Shown here piece by piece: positions 1-10,011 of a stretch of 64,000 nt of DNA. The stretch's first letter is position 1. Every line of letters begins with the position of its first letter. Position numbers and translations under genes: made by a program. Under the pieces are notes generated by a model. The model had not been told where the DNA came from, made no database searches, and worked only from the letters and a program-made list of their open reading frames with translations. The stretch is taken from the NCBI RefSeq assembly GCF_030762805.1, contig NZ_CP129113.1, forward strand, positions 634,001 to 698,000, read 5' to 3'. The DNA comes from Aciduricibacillus chroicocephali. GTDB lineage: Bacteria; Bacillota; Bacilli; Bacillales; Amphibacillaceae.

Positions 1-975
1 CCAACCTTTTTTTATTGTTAGTTCAAGGCCTTCTTTGGAATAGGAGGCGATTTCGGCTGCAAACTTTGTATACTTTGCCTGTATGTCCATCCTCATTGAC
101 TGAGTGAGGCTTTGGCCAAGTGCGGTAAGACCGACGCTCGCCATACCATTAGCTTCATAAAGCATCAGCTTATCGGAATAAGGGGGAATAAGATTGGAAT
201 CGGTGACGAGTGAATTCGGGAATGAAGGGACGGGCACCTGGAATTCCTGTAGTAGCTTTCCGTATGCTTCTATTTGCTTTTCTGCAAGCCTGATCCCTTT
301 AACTAAAAATTGCCGAACTTCATCATCCTTTGCAACTTGGCTGAATGCTGTATTCATCATGCTGCCGATGGTGTTATGAATAATGTTCATATGCAGATAG
401 CTTATTTCAGTTGCCAATAGTGGTCTTTTCTGACGTCCAAAGGTACCTGAAGATATGAACTTATCATCTTCCACATAATCACGCTTATATGGATACGGGA
501 CAATGGGTGCAGGGACATACATGCCTTTATTAAGTGCCAGTTCAACAGACTGCTTGTGCAATTTGTTCGTTGCAGTGAGTGATTCGCTGAACAGTTCATA
601 TAGATCAGACCTTGCTGCTCCACCAATCGCTGTTGCGAAATCTGCCATCGCTAGTCGGGAGAAATTCATAATGTTATGGACATAATATTCATCTACAAAA
701 AGACGAGGCGCCTTCAGATTCACATCGTTTGCGGTAAATCCAATTGGAATAGAGAGAGAAGCTTCGGACATGATTTTTACGGAATCGGATAAGAAGCTTC
801 TCACGAAACTGAGTGCATTTTTAACGAGATCAACGACTTCAGGGATTTCGACATGTACAGAGAATTGTTCAAAAACTCGTTCACTCAATGACATGTTCAT
901 ATAGTTCGCAAAAATTGAAGCAACCTCTGCAGAATTAAGCTGCTGCTCAACATTTTTATACGGTAAATCCGCCAT
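1..975 (-). CDS. DUF3231 family protein (3' part outside window)
   Basis: Reading leftwards from ATG at 975 gives 325 codons with no stop up to the window edge, so the C-terminus is missing. An AAGGAGGA ribosome site lies seven bases upstream. The protein begins MADLPYKNVEQQ and is helical, with two similar halves: one around residues 15-170 and another from about 180, with motifs such as EISYLHMNIIHNT and EANGMASVGLTALG. I recognise this as the DUF3231 family, common in spore-forming Bacillaceae and sometimes annotated as spore-coat related. The biochemical role is unknown. It diverges from the amidase gene on its right, with about 100 bases between them. Confidence 0.8.
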   Translation of the reverse strand, partial: MADLPYKNVEQQLNSAEVASIFANYMNMSLSERVFEQFSVHVEIPEVVDLVKNALSFVRSFLSDSVKIMSEASLSIPIGFTANDVNLKAPRLFVDEYYVHNIMNFSRLAMADFATAIGGAARSDLYELFSESLTATNKLHKQSVELALNKGMYVPAPIVPYPYKRDYVEDDKFISSGTFGRQKRPLLATEISYLHMNIIHNTIGSMMNTAFSQVAKDDEVRQFLVKGIRLAEKQIEAYGKLLQEFQVPVPSFPNSLVTDSNLIPPYSDKLMLYEANGMASVGLTALGQSLTQSMRMDIQAKYTKFAAEIASYSKEGLELTIKKGW

Positions 976-1077
976 GGCATAGTCCTCCTTCATAAAACAA
1001 TCGTGCTTCTAGTTTTGCCTCAACTTGCCAAAATATGCGGTCATGCTACACTTGAAGGAAAAAGGAGCGGTAGAAAT

Positions 1078-2568
1078 ATGAAACAGTCAGAATACATACA
1101 ACTGTCAGCATGCGAGCTTTCAGAACTGATAAGCAGTAGGGAAGTAAAAGCAGGAGAAATAGCAGATTTGGCCATAGGCCGTGCAAAAGAAGTAAATGCT
1201 GAATTGAATGCAATTGTCCATGAGCGTTTTTCAAAAGCTCTTAAAGAGACAGAGGAAATTGGTGAAGGCAGGTTCGCAGGTGTACCAATTCTTCTTAAAA
1301 ATATTTCACAGGCTTTGGCTGGCGAGCCGCTCACTTCCGGATCTATCCTTATGAAGGATGCCAGATCCGAAGCTGATTCCAACTATACTAAGAAGCTGAA
1401 GGAAGCTGGCTTTGTTGTAATGGGTCATACGAATACACCGGAATTCGGACTGAAAAATATTACCGAACCAAAGCTGTATGGTCCATCTCGTAATCCATGG
1501 AACCAAGATTTCTCTCCAGGTGGTTCAAGTGGCGGAGCGGCAGCAGCTGTAGCTTCTGGCATTGTACCTGTTGCTGGAGCAAGTGACGGTGGTGGATCCA
1601 TTCGTATTCCGGCTTCATTTACGGGGCTTGTCGGCCTGAAACCGACTCGCGGCAGAACTCCGGTTGGACCAGGAGTCGGCAGACAGTGGCAGGGAGCGAG
1701 TATCGACTTTGTGTTGAGCAGAACGGTGCCAGACAGCGCAGCATTACTTGATGAGTTGCAAGTTATAGAGGATGCAGCTGCTTTCCAGGTTCCGCTTTAT
1801 AATGGCAGTTATGAAGAGGAACTTTATACAGGCTTGCAAAAACCACTTAGAATCGGTTTCACAGTACAGTCACCAGTTGGTACACCGGTCGCTTCAGATG
1901 CTGTGGAGGCTGTTCATAAAATGGCAAAATGGCTTGAGTCGGAAGGTCATATCGTTGAAGAAGCTGATAATCATGTCGATGGATATGAGCTCATGCGTAA
2001 TTATTTCCTAATGAACAGTGGTGAAATGGCAGGAGTAGTCAAGGAAATGGAGGCGGCGTTTGGTCGGAAGCTACAGGCGCAAGATATGGAAATCGAGTCT
2101 TGGATTCTTAATATAGCGGGCCAGTCGGTTTCCGCTGCAGAGTTCACTGCGAGTCTAGCTTCCTGGGATAAGGCGGCAGCGCATATGGCTAAGTTCCATG
2201 AGAAATACGATTTGTATCTTACTCCATCGACTGCTTATCCTGCACCAAAAGTTGGTGAGCTGACTCATTCAAGAGAAAGTGAAGATCGTTTGCTTGAACA
2301 GATGGAAGGCGCATCAGCTGCCAAACAGCAGGAGATTATTTATGACATGTTCCTGCCAAGCTTGACTGTGACTCCGTTTACTCAATTGGCAAACCTGACA
2401 GGTCAGCCTGCAATTTCTCTGCCGGTACACTTGACTGAAGCGGGATTGCCTCTAGGTGTCCAATTAGTCGCACCGAAAGGGAGAGAGGATCTTCTTCTTA
2501 AGATCAGTGCATTAGCTGAGCAGTCTGATATTTGGCAAGGCATGAAAGGAAACCCTTACTTTAATTAA
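1078..2568 (+). CDS. Amidase signature family hydrolase
   Basis: A 496-residue amidase-signature enzyme that hydrolyses amide bonds; the substrate cannot be read from sequence. The Ser-cisSer-Lys triad is visible: Lys in PILLKN (about residue 74), Ser in GGSSGG (about 149) and the nucleophile in GGGSIRIPAS (about 174). I chose ATG 1078 rather than the upstream TTG at 1003 because AAGGAG precedes it and homologues start near here. It differs from GatA at 53.1 kb: there is no gatC or gatB beside it and the C-terminal half is divergent. It is a single gene between a divergent DUF3231 gene and a convergent yihY, closed by a shared terminator. Probably a cytoplasmic scavenging amidase. Confidence 0.85.
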   Translation: MKQSEYIQLSACELSELISSREVKAGEIADLAIGRAKEVNAELNAIVHERFSKALKETEEIGEGRFAGVPILLKNISQALAGEPLTSGSILMKDARSEADSNYTKKLKEAGFVVMGHTNTPEFGLKNITEPKLYGPSRNPWNQDFSPGGSSGGAAAAVASGIVPVAGASDGGGSIRIPASFTGLVGLKPTRGRTPVGPGVGRQWQGASIDFVLSRTVPDSAALLDELQVIEDAAAFQVPLYNGSYEEELYTGLQKPLRIGFTVQSPVGTPVASDAVEAVHKMAKWLESEGHIVEEADNHVDGYELMRNYFLMNSGEMAGVVKEMEAAFGRKLQAQDMEIESWILNIAGQSVSAAEFTASLASWDKAAAHMAKFHEKYDLYLTPSTAYPAPKVGELTHSRESEDRLLEQMEGASAAKQQEIIYDMFLPSLTVTPFTQLANLTGQPAISLPVHLTEAGLPLGVQLVAPKGREDLLLKISALAEQSDIWQGMKGNPYFN

Positions 2569-2571
2569 TAA

Positions 2572-2612
2572 AAAACGCCTTTGATCCTATTGTCTAGGAT
2601 CGAAGGCGTTTT
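2572..2612. terminator. Bidirectional terminator between amidase and yihY-like genes
   Basis: The arms AAAACGCCTTTGATCCT and AGGATCGAAGGCGTTTT form a long stem. It has A/T tracts on both sides, so it can end both convergent genes. It overlaps the last codons of the minus-strand gene. Confidence 0.8.
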
Positions 2613-3438
2613 CAGGTCTGATCGGGTTTTTTCTTTTATGATAGATTGCATTCACCTCAGCACCAATCATGAGAATGAGTCCTGTTAAGAAGAACCAAAT
2701 CATGAGGATGATGATTCCACCGAGGCTTCCGTAAGTGGCAGAATAGTTTCCGAAGTGGCTAATATAAAATGAAAAAACGAGTGAGATGAGTAACCACAAT
2801 GTGCTCGCTGTAATGGCACCTGGAAGTGTATGTTTAAAAGGCAGCTTCTTGTTCGGTGCGAAGCGATAAAGAATTAGAAGAATGCCCGTAATGACTACAA
2901 TGGCGATAATCCAGCGGCCAAATTGCAAATAACTGAGCAATTTTTCGTTGATTCCAAAGAAAGATTCCAGGAAATTGATGATTGCACTTCCCATGACAGG
3001 CAGCAGGATAGCGACGATTAATGACAAAACCATCCCAATTGTAAGTACAAGAGCAATTCCACGAACGACGAGGAAGTTTCTCGTTTCATCGACTTCATAT
3101 GCTTCATTCGATGCTTTGATAAAAGCATTGATACCGTTGGATGCTGACCAAAGGGCACCAATGATACCGATTGTCAGCAAGCCGCCCTTACGATCTTCCA
3201 CGATGCTGACGATATTCTCTCTTAGAAGACTTCCCATTTCAGAAGGAAGTGTCGAATAGATGAAGTTCATCGCCTCCTGTGGAGAGATGTTTAAATAAGG
3301 AATGATCGCGAATGCAACGACAAGCAACGGAACAATGGAAAGCATATAATAATAGGCCTGTGATGCGGCCAAAAGGGTAACATTATCTTTTTTAAATTGG
3401 CCTAAAACTTCTTTGGCGAAGCTGAAAAAAGCGGACAT
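2587..3438 (-). CDS. YihY/virulence factor BrkB family membrane protein
   Basis: An integral membrane protein of 283 residues with about six hydrophobic segments. It has the YihY/BrkB (formerly RNase BN) family signature AASQAYYYMLSIVPLL near the N-terminus, and TYGSLGGIIILMIWF and GAEVNAIYH near the C-terminus. The old link to tRNA-processing RNase BN is a known misannotation; the function is unknown, with a transport or envelope role proposed. I chose ATG 3438 because GGAGG stands nine bases upstream; a longer frame to 3531 has no ribosome site and a poor leader. The gene converges on the amidase and diverges from the yeaC operon. Confidence 0.85.
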   Translation of the reverse strand: MSAFFSFAKEVLGQFKKDNVTLLAASQAYYYMLSIVPLLVVAFAIIPYLNISPQEAMNFIYSTLPSEMGSLLRENIVSIVEDRKGGLLTIGIIGALWSASNGINAFIKASNEAYEVDETRNFLVVRGIALVLTIGMVLSLIVAILLPVMGSAIINFLESFFGINEKLLSYLQFGRWIIAIVVITGILLILYRFAPNKKLPFKHTLPGAITASTLWLLISLVFSFYISHFGNYSATYGSLGGIIILMIWFFLTGLILMIGAEVNAIYHKRKNPIRPENAFDPRQ

Positions 3439-3582
3439 GGCTAAACCTCCATCTTGGTGCGATTTGAATCTGTGTAGCTCTATATGTGATTCTGTTATTC
3501 CCGAAATGATTTTTTCTAACCCTTGATACATGTATATTCTGTACAGCGCAACGGCAATAATCTATGAAAAATGGATAGAACA

Positions 3583-3612
3583 TTGCATAGCAGTTTCACA
3601 ATTTAGTATGAT
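3583..3612 (+). promoter_or_regulatory. Candidate sigma-A promoter for the yeaC-yeaD-yebA operon
   Basis: TTGCAT at 3583-3588 and TATGAT at 3607-3612 are 18 bases apart and lie 44 bases before the yeaC start. This is a match by eye only. Confidence 0.4.
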
Positions 3613-3655
3613 TGTACCAGTATTCGATACAGGTCTACAGAAAGAAGGCGAAGGA

Positions 3656-4630
3656 ATGACGATTGCAAATGATCGCAATGGCAGTGCGAAATTGCGCTGT
3701 GTGCTTGATAATATGAAAAAAGTAATAATTGGCAAGGAAGAGGCTGCAGTTCTCTGTCTTACAGCATTGCTTGCGAAAGGACATGTACTCCTTGAGGACG
3801 TTCCAGGAGTAGGAAAGACGATGCTCATACGGACATTGGCAAGGTCCATTGGCGGTAAGTTTAATAGAATCCAGTTCACACCTGACCTTCTGCCGTCTGA
3901 TATAACAGGTGTTTCTGTCTACAATCCAAAGTCACTGGAATTTGAATTCCATAAGGGACCAATCTTTGGAAACGTTATCCTCGCCGATGAAATCAACCGG
4001 ACATCTCCGAAGACGCAGTCATCGCTTCTTGAAGCGATGGAGGAAGGAAGCGTAACTGTGGACGGGCAGACTTGGCGTCTGCAAAGCCCGTTTTTTGTAA
4101 TGGCGACTCAGAATCCAATTGAACATGAAGGGACATATCCGCTGCCGGAAGCTCAGCTTGATCGGTTTATTCTTAAGCTGAGAATGGGGTATCCTGACCA
4201 CGATGCTGAAATCGTTATGCTGGAGAACCAATCACAAGGAAATCCTCTAGCAGAGATAGAAACTGTCCTAGATGCTGCTGATCTAGTACTTATGCAGCAT
4301 GAAGCGAAGGAAGTACATGTTGAACGAAGTATTCTTGATCTAATTGTGTCCTGGGCCCAGGCAACGAGAAACGATCCTTCCATTGAGTTGGGGATCAGCC
4401 CGCGTGGGACGCTTGCCCTTATGAATGCAGCAAAGGCATATGCGTACATTGCAGGGCGTGATTATGTGCTGCCGGATGATGTGAAATACTTGGCTCCGCA
4501 TGTGCTTAGCCATCGCTTGATCCTTGCACCTGAAGCAAGATATGCACGCAAGAGCGCAGATGAAGTTCTTAAAGGCATTATTCATTCTATTGATATTCCA
4601 ATTGTAAGGAATTCTTATCATGAAGCATAA
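3656..4630 (+). CDS. yeaC: MoxR family AAA+ ATPase
   Basis: A 324-residue MoxR-type AAA+ ATPase. Walker A is PGVGKT (about residue 50), Walker B is ILADEINR (about 108), and the MoxR motif ATQNPIEHEGTYPLPEAQ comes at about 144-161. MoxR ATPases act as chaperones with DUF58/VWA-type partners, and a DUF58 gene follows directly, overlapping by 11 bases. ATG 3656 is chosen over the longer frame from 3530 because GGCGAAGG precedes it and the family length is about 320. It is the first gene of the yeaC-yeaD-yebA operon, in the same position upstream of guaA as in B. subtilis. Confidence 0.92.
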   Translation: MTIANDRNGSAKLRCVLDNMKKVIIGKEEAAVLCLTALLAKGHVLLEDVPGVGKTMLIRTLARSIGGKFNRIQFTPDLLPSDITGVSVYNPKSLEFEFHKGPIFGNVILADEINRTSPKTQSSLLEAMEEGSVTVDGQTWRLQSPFFVMATQNPIEHEGTYPLPEAQLDRFILKLRMGYPDHDAEIVMLENQSQGNPLAEIETVLDAADLVLMQHEAKEVHVERSILDLIVSWAQATRNDPSIELGISPRGTLALMNAAKAYAYIAGRDYVLPDDVKYLAPHVLSHRLILAPEARYARKSADEVLKGIIHSIDIPIVRNSYHEA

Positions 4631-5822
4631 AATCCGTCTAGTGGCAGGGGTACTATTCCTCATTGCCGCGGGGATTGCTCTTTTTTCTTTTGCGATGTTC
4701 CAGGGAGACAGGGTTAGCTGGTTCCTATTCTTCGGCTATATGCCAATTTTCTTGTACGAACTTTGCATGCTTATGTTCTCATTTCGTAATTGGAAAGTGG
4801 AGCGTATGCTGTCGCAATCGGTTGTTCAAGCAGGAGAAAAAGTTCATGTACGTCTGATTATGACGAGAAAATGGCCTTGGCCACTTTTTCTTTCTGTAGT
4901 GGAAGATTTGCTGCCGGAAAGCTTGCATCACAATTCAATATCGGGTGAATATATCCCGCAACGGATGAAGAGGCTGTTGTTTCCCGGATTTTCACGCAAG
5001 CTTGTCATATCTTATGAAATTGAATCTATTCCTCGTGGTACCCATGAATTGAATGGGGTGCGTCTCATGGCTTCTGATCTATTCGGTCTTATTAAAAAAG
5101 AATACACACTGTACGTAAAGGACGTAATTGTCTGTTATCCGAAGGCAAGACATCTTGCAGGGTACGAAAATGGATTGCTCTCGAGTGAAGGTGTCCAGGT
5201 CGGCGTCTTACCGGTACAGACCGGAAACATTGCTGCAGGTGCAAGGAATTATGTTGCAGGTGACAGGCTGTCCACTATTGATTGGAAGAAAACTGCCCGA
5301 CTTCAAGAGATGATGACTAAGGAATTTGAGCAGGAGACGGGCAGAGAAATAATGCTTGTTCTTGATGCATGTCCCTATGACAATATGGAACCATCCGCGT
5401 TCGAAATATCGATTGAAATTGTACTCGGGCTGATCCGAAAGAATGCGGGTAAAATGGACGGGTCGTTTCTTACAATTGGCAAAAGTACGGAAATGTTTAA
5501 TTTGGCACGCGGAGATTCAGAAACAGAGATTTTGCAGCATTTGGCGCAAATGAAACAGGATGCCCGCCGACCTTTTTATTCACAGTTGGAAGAAGCGGTG
5601 CTATTCAGCAAAGGTCGCAGAGATGTTACAATTGTTACGCCTAATTTGAACAGTTCACTGGAAAAGACAATTTCACAAATCCAGTTCCAGCATGGGAATG
5701 TCATTCTTGTTCTCGTTCAGCCTCGTAAAGAAATGTTATCTGTACAAAATAAGCTTGCCGAATCCAGGGTGCGTATTTTCATATATGATAACGAGCATAT
5801 GCATGGAGGTGACAGAGGATGA
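4620..5822 (+). CDS. yeaD: DUF58 domain protein
   Basis: A 400-residue protein with two N-terminal membrane segments (about residues 5-45), a beta-rich middle and a C-terminal VWA-like DUF58 domain. The hallmark NYVAGDRLSTIDWK lies near residue 210, followed by LVLDAC. The start overlaps the MoxR stop, and its own stop overlaps the next start in ATGA, so the three genes are translationally coupled. DUF58 proteins are the usual partners of MoxR ATPases and transglutaminase membrane proteins, and probably form one membrane complex with them. The substrate is unknown. Confidence 0.9.
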   Translation: MKHKIRLVAGVLFLIAAGIALFSFAMFQGDRVSWFLFFGYMPIFLYELCMLMFSFRNWKVERMLSQSVVQAGEKVHVRLIMTRKWPWPLFLSVVEDLLPESLHHNSISGEYIPQRMKRLLFPGFSRKLVISYEIESIPRGTHELNGVRLMASDLFGLIKKEYTLYVKDVIVCYPKARHLAGYENGLLSSEGVQVGVLPVQTGNIAAGARNYVAGDRLSTIDWKKTARLQEMMTKEFEQETGREIMLVLDACPYDNMEPSAFEISIEIVLGLIRKNAGKMDGSFLTIGKSTEMFNLARGDSETEILQHLAQMKQDARRPFYSQLEEAVLFSKGRRDVTIVTPNLNSSLEKTISQIQFQHGNVILVLVQPRKEMLSVQNKLAESRVRIFIYDNEHMHGGDRG

Positions 5823-8062
5823 TACGTCAAAGAACGATGCAGCCTGTCATACTCGAAGCCATTATGTATTTGTTTGCCTGGCTGCTCTTCCTGGAATGGA
5901 TTTATCCAGTTGGCAGAGTTGCTGAGCTTACAGGTATTCCAATTCTCATTATGTTCTCCGGCTGGTGTTTCTTGATTTCATTGCTATCAATTCGTTGGTG
6001 GCTTGGACTTATATTAAAAGGAGCGGCACTTATCTTCGCCCTTCAAAAAATATGCTACAAAGGCTCATTCCTGGAAGGTTCCTGGGTTGGGCGCTTTTCT
6101 GAAGAACTGAGTAATAATTTGAGTGTGCTTTTTTCGGGAACGTGGCAAAACTTGAATGAGATGTTCCGTGTGCTGCTTATTTTAGTCCTCATTTGGCTCA
6201 TGAGCTATTTGCTGCATTATTGGTTCGTACTTATGAAGCGTGTGCTCCTTTTCGTATTGGCGACGATTGTATACGTATCTTTGCTTTCCACGTTCCTTGA
6301 TTATGATGCGAAGATGGCTATCGTTCGGATTTTTATTTATTCAATTCTCGCATTTGGACTCGCCAACATATTGAAGACGGTTGATAAGGAAGTCGTTGCT
6401 TTGCCAGCGGGCAAACAGCTGTCCAAGGCATTGATTGCTTTACTAGCTTTTATGCTTGTAACACTTGGTGTAGCAGTCGCTTCTCCACAATTTGAACCGC
6501 AATGGACTGATCCGGTACCAGACGTGAAGCAATTTGCTCAAGAAAAATTAGGTGTTCGATTAGGCAGTCCAATGCGCCGTGTAGGTTATGGAGAAGATGA
6601 CAGACAGTTGGGTGGTTCCTTCGTTCAAGATTATTCACCAGTCTTCAAGGCGATTGTACAGACAGACAATTACTGGCGTATCGAGACAAAGGATTTCTAT
6701 ACAGGAAAGGGTTGGAAACGTTCTGTTGCCCGTCCGCTGGAAAAGCAAATGGATGGTTTCATTGAACTTACTGATTATGAGGCAGGAAGTGAACATGCTA
6801 AGCAGCAGATCGGCAAATTGGAGTTCGAAGATGACAAGGCTCTGGACAAGCTGCTCTATCCATATGGTGTGGAAAGAGTTGGAGGGGATGCGGATTTCTA
6901 TCTGGAGCCAATTTCAGAAGCCATCCATATTGAGAAAGATGGTAAGGATGCGCATCCAAAGAGCTACAATATTGAATATAGCTACCCTCAGTACGATGTG
7001 GGAAAATTGCAAAAAGCCCATGGCTCTGAGCCTGAAGCGATAGTTGATTTGTATACTCAGCTTCCCGCACAGTTGCCAGAGCGAATTGGAAAGCTGGCCA
7101 ATCAGATCATATCTGGAGAGAAGAACCGGTATGATCAGGCTAAAGCGATTGAACAGTATTTTCATCAAAATAGTTATTCCTATGAGACGGCCAATGTGCC
7201 AATCCCTAAGGATCGACAGGATTATGTTGATCAATTTTTGTTTAATTCCAAGGCAGGCTATTGTGATAATTTTTCGACGGCAATGGTTGTTATGCTGAGA
7301 AGCCAAGGGATTCCTGCTCGTTGGGCGAAAGGATTCACTAGCGGAGATAGGGTCGGCTCTGAGGAAGTCTCGGGAGAACGCTTTTATGTGTACGAGGTGA
7401 CGAACGCGAATGCCCATTCCTGGGTAGAAGTGTATTTCCCAGGAAGCGGCTGGGTGCCGTTTGAACCGACTCAAGGCTTTTCCAACGAAGCACAATTCAA
7501 TCAGTCAAGTCCGGAGCACCAGCAAACCCCGAATTTGAATGCTGAAAACAAAAGCGACGAACGGAGCGACACTAAGGAAAATAAAAAACGACCGGATACT
7601 TCTACCGCTGAACGGCAGCCTAAAGAGGAACTGGGCAATGATCAGGTGCATAAAAAAGCATCCCCTGCAATGAAAAAACCTGGCAAAGCATCCGGGAAAT
7701 CTTATTTGTTAGCTATCGTTATTGCGATTGTCGTTATTATAGCGGCAATTCTATACTATAAACGGTGGAGAATCCGAACAGCACTTGTCCGGAAAAAACT
7801 TCAGAAGCCTGACAGCATCGACTCAGAAGAGAAAGCATACAAGCACGTACTTGCACTTCTTTCCGCAAAAGGTTTGCCGAAAGAAAAGGGTCAGACGCTT
7901 CGCGAATATGCAGAACGAGTGGAACAGGCTGGCATCGGGAGTGAGTTCAAAGAGCTGACTGAGATGTATGAAGGACTGATCTACAGTGGTAAAAGTCGAG
8001 AAATGTCGAAACAAGCATTTATTTCATGCTGGGAACGGTTAACAAGTCGAATATTAGCTTGA
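5819..8062 (+). CDS. yebA: TgpA-like transglutaminase membrane protein
   Basis: A 747-residue membrane protein. It has an N-terminal hydrophobic part with about six segments (1-210, DUF3488-like), an extracytoplasmic transglutaminase-like domain, a charged linker (about 560-620), one more membrane helix (about 627-648) and a cytoplasmic DUF4129-like tail. Catalytic Cys is in AGYCDNFS (about 480), His is in NAHSWVEV (about 531), and a following Asp/Glu-rich strand ends WVPFEPT. It closes the MoxR-DUF58 operon directly upstream of guaA. The likely role is processing or crosslinking of envelope proteins, inferred from the family only. Confidence 0.9.
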   Translation: MIRQRTMQPVILEAIMYLFAWLLFLEWIYPVGRVAELTGIPILIMFSGWCFLISLLSIRWWLGLILKGAALIFALQKICYKGSFLEGSWVGRFSEELSNNLSVLFSGTWQNLNEMFRVLLILVLIWLMSYLLHYWFVLMKRVLLFVLATIVYVSLLSTFLDYDAKMAIVRIFIYSILAFGLANILKTVDKEVVALPAGKQLSKALIALLAFMLVTLGVAVASPQFEPQWTDPVPDVKQFAQEKLGVRLGSPMRRVGYGEDDRQLGGSFVQDYSPVFKAIVQTDNYWRIETKDFYTGKGWKRSVARPLEKQMDGFIELTDYEAGSEHAKQQIGKLEFEDDKALDKLLYPYGVERVGGDADFYLEPISEAIHIEKDGKDAHPKSYNIEYSYPQYDVGKLQKAHGSEPEAIVDLYTQLPAQLPERIGKLANQIISGEKNRYDQAKAIEQYFHQNSYSYETANVPIPKDRQDYVDQFLFNSKAGYCDNFSTAMVVMLRSQGIPARWAKGFTSGDRVGSEEVSGERFYVYEVTNANAHSWVEVYFPGSGWVPFEPTQGFSNEAQFNQSSPEHQQTPNLNAENKSDERSDTKENKKRPDTSTAERQPKEELGNDQVHKKASPAMKKPGKASGKSYLLAIVIAIVVIIAAILYYKRWRIRTALVRKKLQKPDSIDSEEKAYKHVLALLSAKGLPKEKGQTLREYAERVEQAGIGSEFKELTEMYEGLIYSGKSREMSKQAFISCWERLTSRILA

Positions 8063-8145
8063 CCTGAGCATCTCTCGTTGGGTAAAATAAACTAAAGCAA
8101 TTGATAGATGCGCACGGACGTCATACACACATTTGACTTTTTACG

Positions 8146-8180
8146 GGAATTGGCAGGCTCCTGCCGATTCCTTTCGTGTT
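8146..8180 (+). terminator. Hairpin between yebA and guaA, probable terminator
   Basis: GGAATTGGCAG and CTGCCGATTCC pair over 11 bases (one G-T) around a GCTC loop, then TTTCGTGTT follows. The T tract is weak. Most likely it ends the yebA operon; I see no riboswitch aptamer in this 183-base gap. Confidence 0.5.
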
Positions 8181-8245
8181 GAGAGCGCAAAAGGTTCATC
8201 CTTTTCCTTTATATATAACAATTTGACCAGATGGGAGACTGACTC

Positions 8246-9781
8246 ATGATCAATAACGAAATGATTCTCGTCCTGGACTTCGGGAGCCAGTACAATCAGC
8301 TGATTACTCGCCGTATCCGTGAATTTGGCGTGTACAGCGAATTGCATTCACACAAGATCACAATTGAAAAAATCAAGGAAATGAACCCGAAAGGTATCAT
8401 CCTTTCCGGTGGCCCGCACAGTGTTCTTGATGAGAACAGCTTCCGTTGCGACGAACGTATCTTTGAACTTGGCATTCCTGTATTCGGTATTTGCTACGGC
8501 ATGCAGTTGATGTCTGTACATTTCGGTGGACGTGTTGAGACTTCCAACCAGCGTGAGTACGGTAAGGCCGAAATCACACTAGGAAATAATGCTGAATTGT
8601 TCGCAGGTACACCTGATGGACAGACAGTATGGATGAGTCATGGTGACAAAGTTGCCGAAATTCCTGAAGGTTTCCAAGTGGATGCAACAAGCCCATCAAC
8701 ACCATTCGCAGCGATGAGCGATCCGTCTCGCAACCTTTACGGTGTTCAGTTCCACCCGGAAGTTCGTCACTCCGAGTATGGTAACGATGTGTTGAAGAAC
8801 TTTGTCTTCAACATTTGTAAAGCAACAGGCGACTGGACAATTGGCAACTTCATCGAAATGGAACTTGAAAAGATCCGTAAAGAAGTTGGCGATAAGAAAG
8901 TATTGTGTGCCTTGAGCGGCGGCGTTGACTCTTCTGTAGTAGCAGCATTGATCCACAAAGCAATCGGCGATCAATTAACATGTATCTTCGTAGATCATGG
9001 CTTGCTTCGCAAAAACGAAGGCGACGAAGTGATGAAAGTATTCGCAGAAGATTTCCATATGAACATCATTCGCGTGAATGCACAAGAACGTTTCCTTTCT
9101 AAGCTTGCTGGTGTAGCAGATCCAGAGAAAAAACGTAAAATCATCGGTAACGAATTCATCTATGTATTCGATGATGAAGCGTCTAAATTGAAAGACATCG
9201 ATTATTTGGCACAAGGTACGTTGTACACAGATATCATCGAAAGTGGTACTGAAACAGCACAAACAATCAAATCTCACCACAATGTTGGCGGCTTGCCAGA
9301 AGACATGCAGTTCAAATTGATTGAACCGCTTGACACATTGTTCAAAGATGAAGTACGTGCACTTGGTACAGAACTTGGCTTGCCAGATCATATCGTTTGG
9401 CGCCAGCCATTCCCAGGTCCGGGTCTTGCAATCCGTGTTCTTGGTGAAGTAACAGAAGAAAAGCTTGAAATCGTCCGCGAATCCGACTGGATCCTACGTG
9501 ATGAAATCGCAAAAGCTGGTCTTGAACGCGATATCTGGCAGTACTTCACAGTACTTCCGAACATCAAGAGTGTCGGCGTAATGGGCGATGGCCGTACGTA
9601 CGATCACACAATCGGTATCCGTGCTGTAACATCTATCGACGGTATGACTTCTGACTGGGCTCGTATCCCGTTTGAAGTATTGGAGCAAGTCTCCCGCCGC
9701 ATCGTTAATGACGTTCAGAACGTTAACCGCGTTGTGTATGATATTACTTCTAAGCCACCTGCGACTATTGAGTGGGAATAA
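8246..9781 (+). CDS. guaA: GMP synthase (glutamine-hydrolysing)
   Basis: Converts XMP to GMP with ATP and glutamine. The 511 residues match the family length. An N-terminal class I glutaminase domain has Cys in GICYGMQ (about residue 82) and FHPEV; the ATP pyrophosphatase domain has the loop LSGGVDSS (about 224); the C-terminal dimerisation domain ends [15 protein letters not shown] precedes the ATG. Codon use is strongly biased, as expected for a well-expressed gene. It stands alone with its own terminator, and no purine riboswitch or PurBox is visible before it, unlike pbuG and purE. Confidence 0.97.
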   Translation: MINNEMILVLDFGSQYNQLITRRIREFGVYSELHSHKITIEKIKEMNPKGIILSGGPHSVLDENSFRCDERIFELGIPVFGICYGMQLMSVHFGGRVETSNQREYGKAEITLGNNAELFAGTPDGQTVWMSHGDKVAEIPEGFQVDATSPSTPFAAMSDPSRNLYGVQFHPEVRHSEYGNDVLKNFVFNICKATGDWTIGNFIEMELEKIRKEVGDKKVLCALSGGVDSSVVAALIHKAIGDQLTCIFVDHGLLRKNEGDEVMKVFAEDFHMNIIRVNAQERFLSKLAGVADPEKKRKIIGNEFIYVFDDEASKLKDIDYLAQGTLYTDIIESGTETAQTIKSHHNVGGLPEDMQFKLIEPLDTLFKDEVRALGTELGLPDHIVWRQPFPGPGLAIRVLGEVTEEKLEIVRESDWILRDEIAKAGLERDIWQYFTVLPNIKSVGVMGDGRTYDHTIGIRAVTSIDGMTSDWARIPFEVLEQVSRRIVNDVQNVNRVVYDITSKPPATIEWE

Positions 9782-9796
9782 GAAAAATTAATTATA

Positions 9797-9847
9797 AAAG
9801 CTTGGGGAACCTATGTTTAATAGGTAATTCTCCAAGCTTTTTTGTTT
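9797..9847 (+). terminator. guaA terminator
   Basis: AAAAGCTTGG and CCAAGCTTTT form a stem with an inner AACCTAT/ATAGGTAA pairing, followed by TTTTTTGTTT. Confidence 0.85.
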
Positions 9848-10011
9848 GATAGTAAATTTGAAACCAAAAGAAATTTAATAGAGTTATAATTACATAAAAA
9901 AGGTAGTGATTTTTTATAATGTTAGATTCTGAAATAAATTATTGAGCGATACATTGCAGTTTTTTATTACAAACCCTAAGCGGAGCTCCTTTTTAGTGAC
10001 GGAGGTGCAAG

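Noticed and set aside
1041-1382. Long minus-strand open frames inside the amidase gene (and similar ones inside purF, purM, pcrA, gatA and gltT-like genes)
   Set aside because: Shadows of codon bias in well-supported genes on the other strand; no ribosome sites or family motifs.
8063-8245. Possible riboswitch before guaA
   Set aside because: A good hairpin is present but none of the purine-aptamer core sequences; most likely a terminator.
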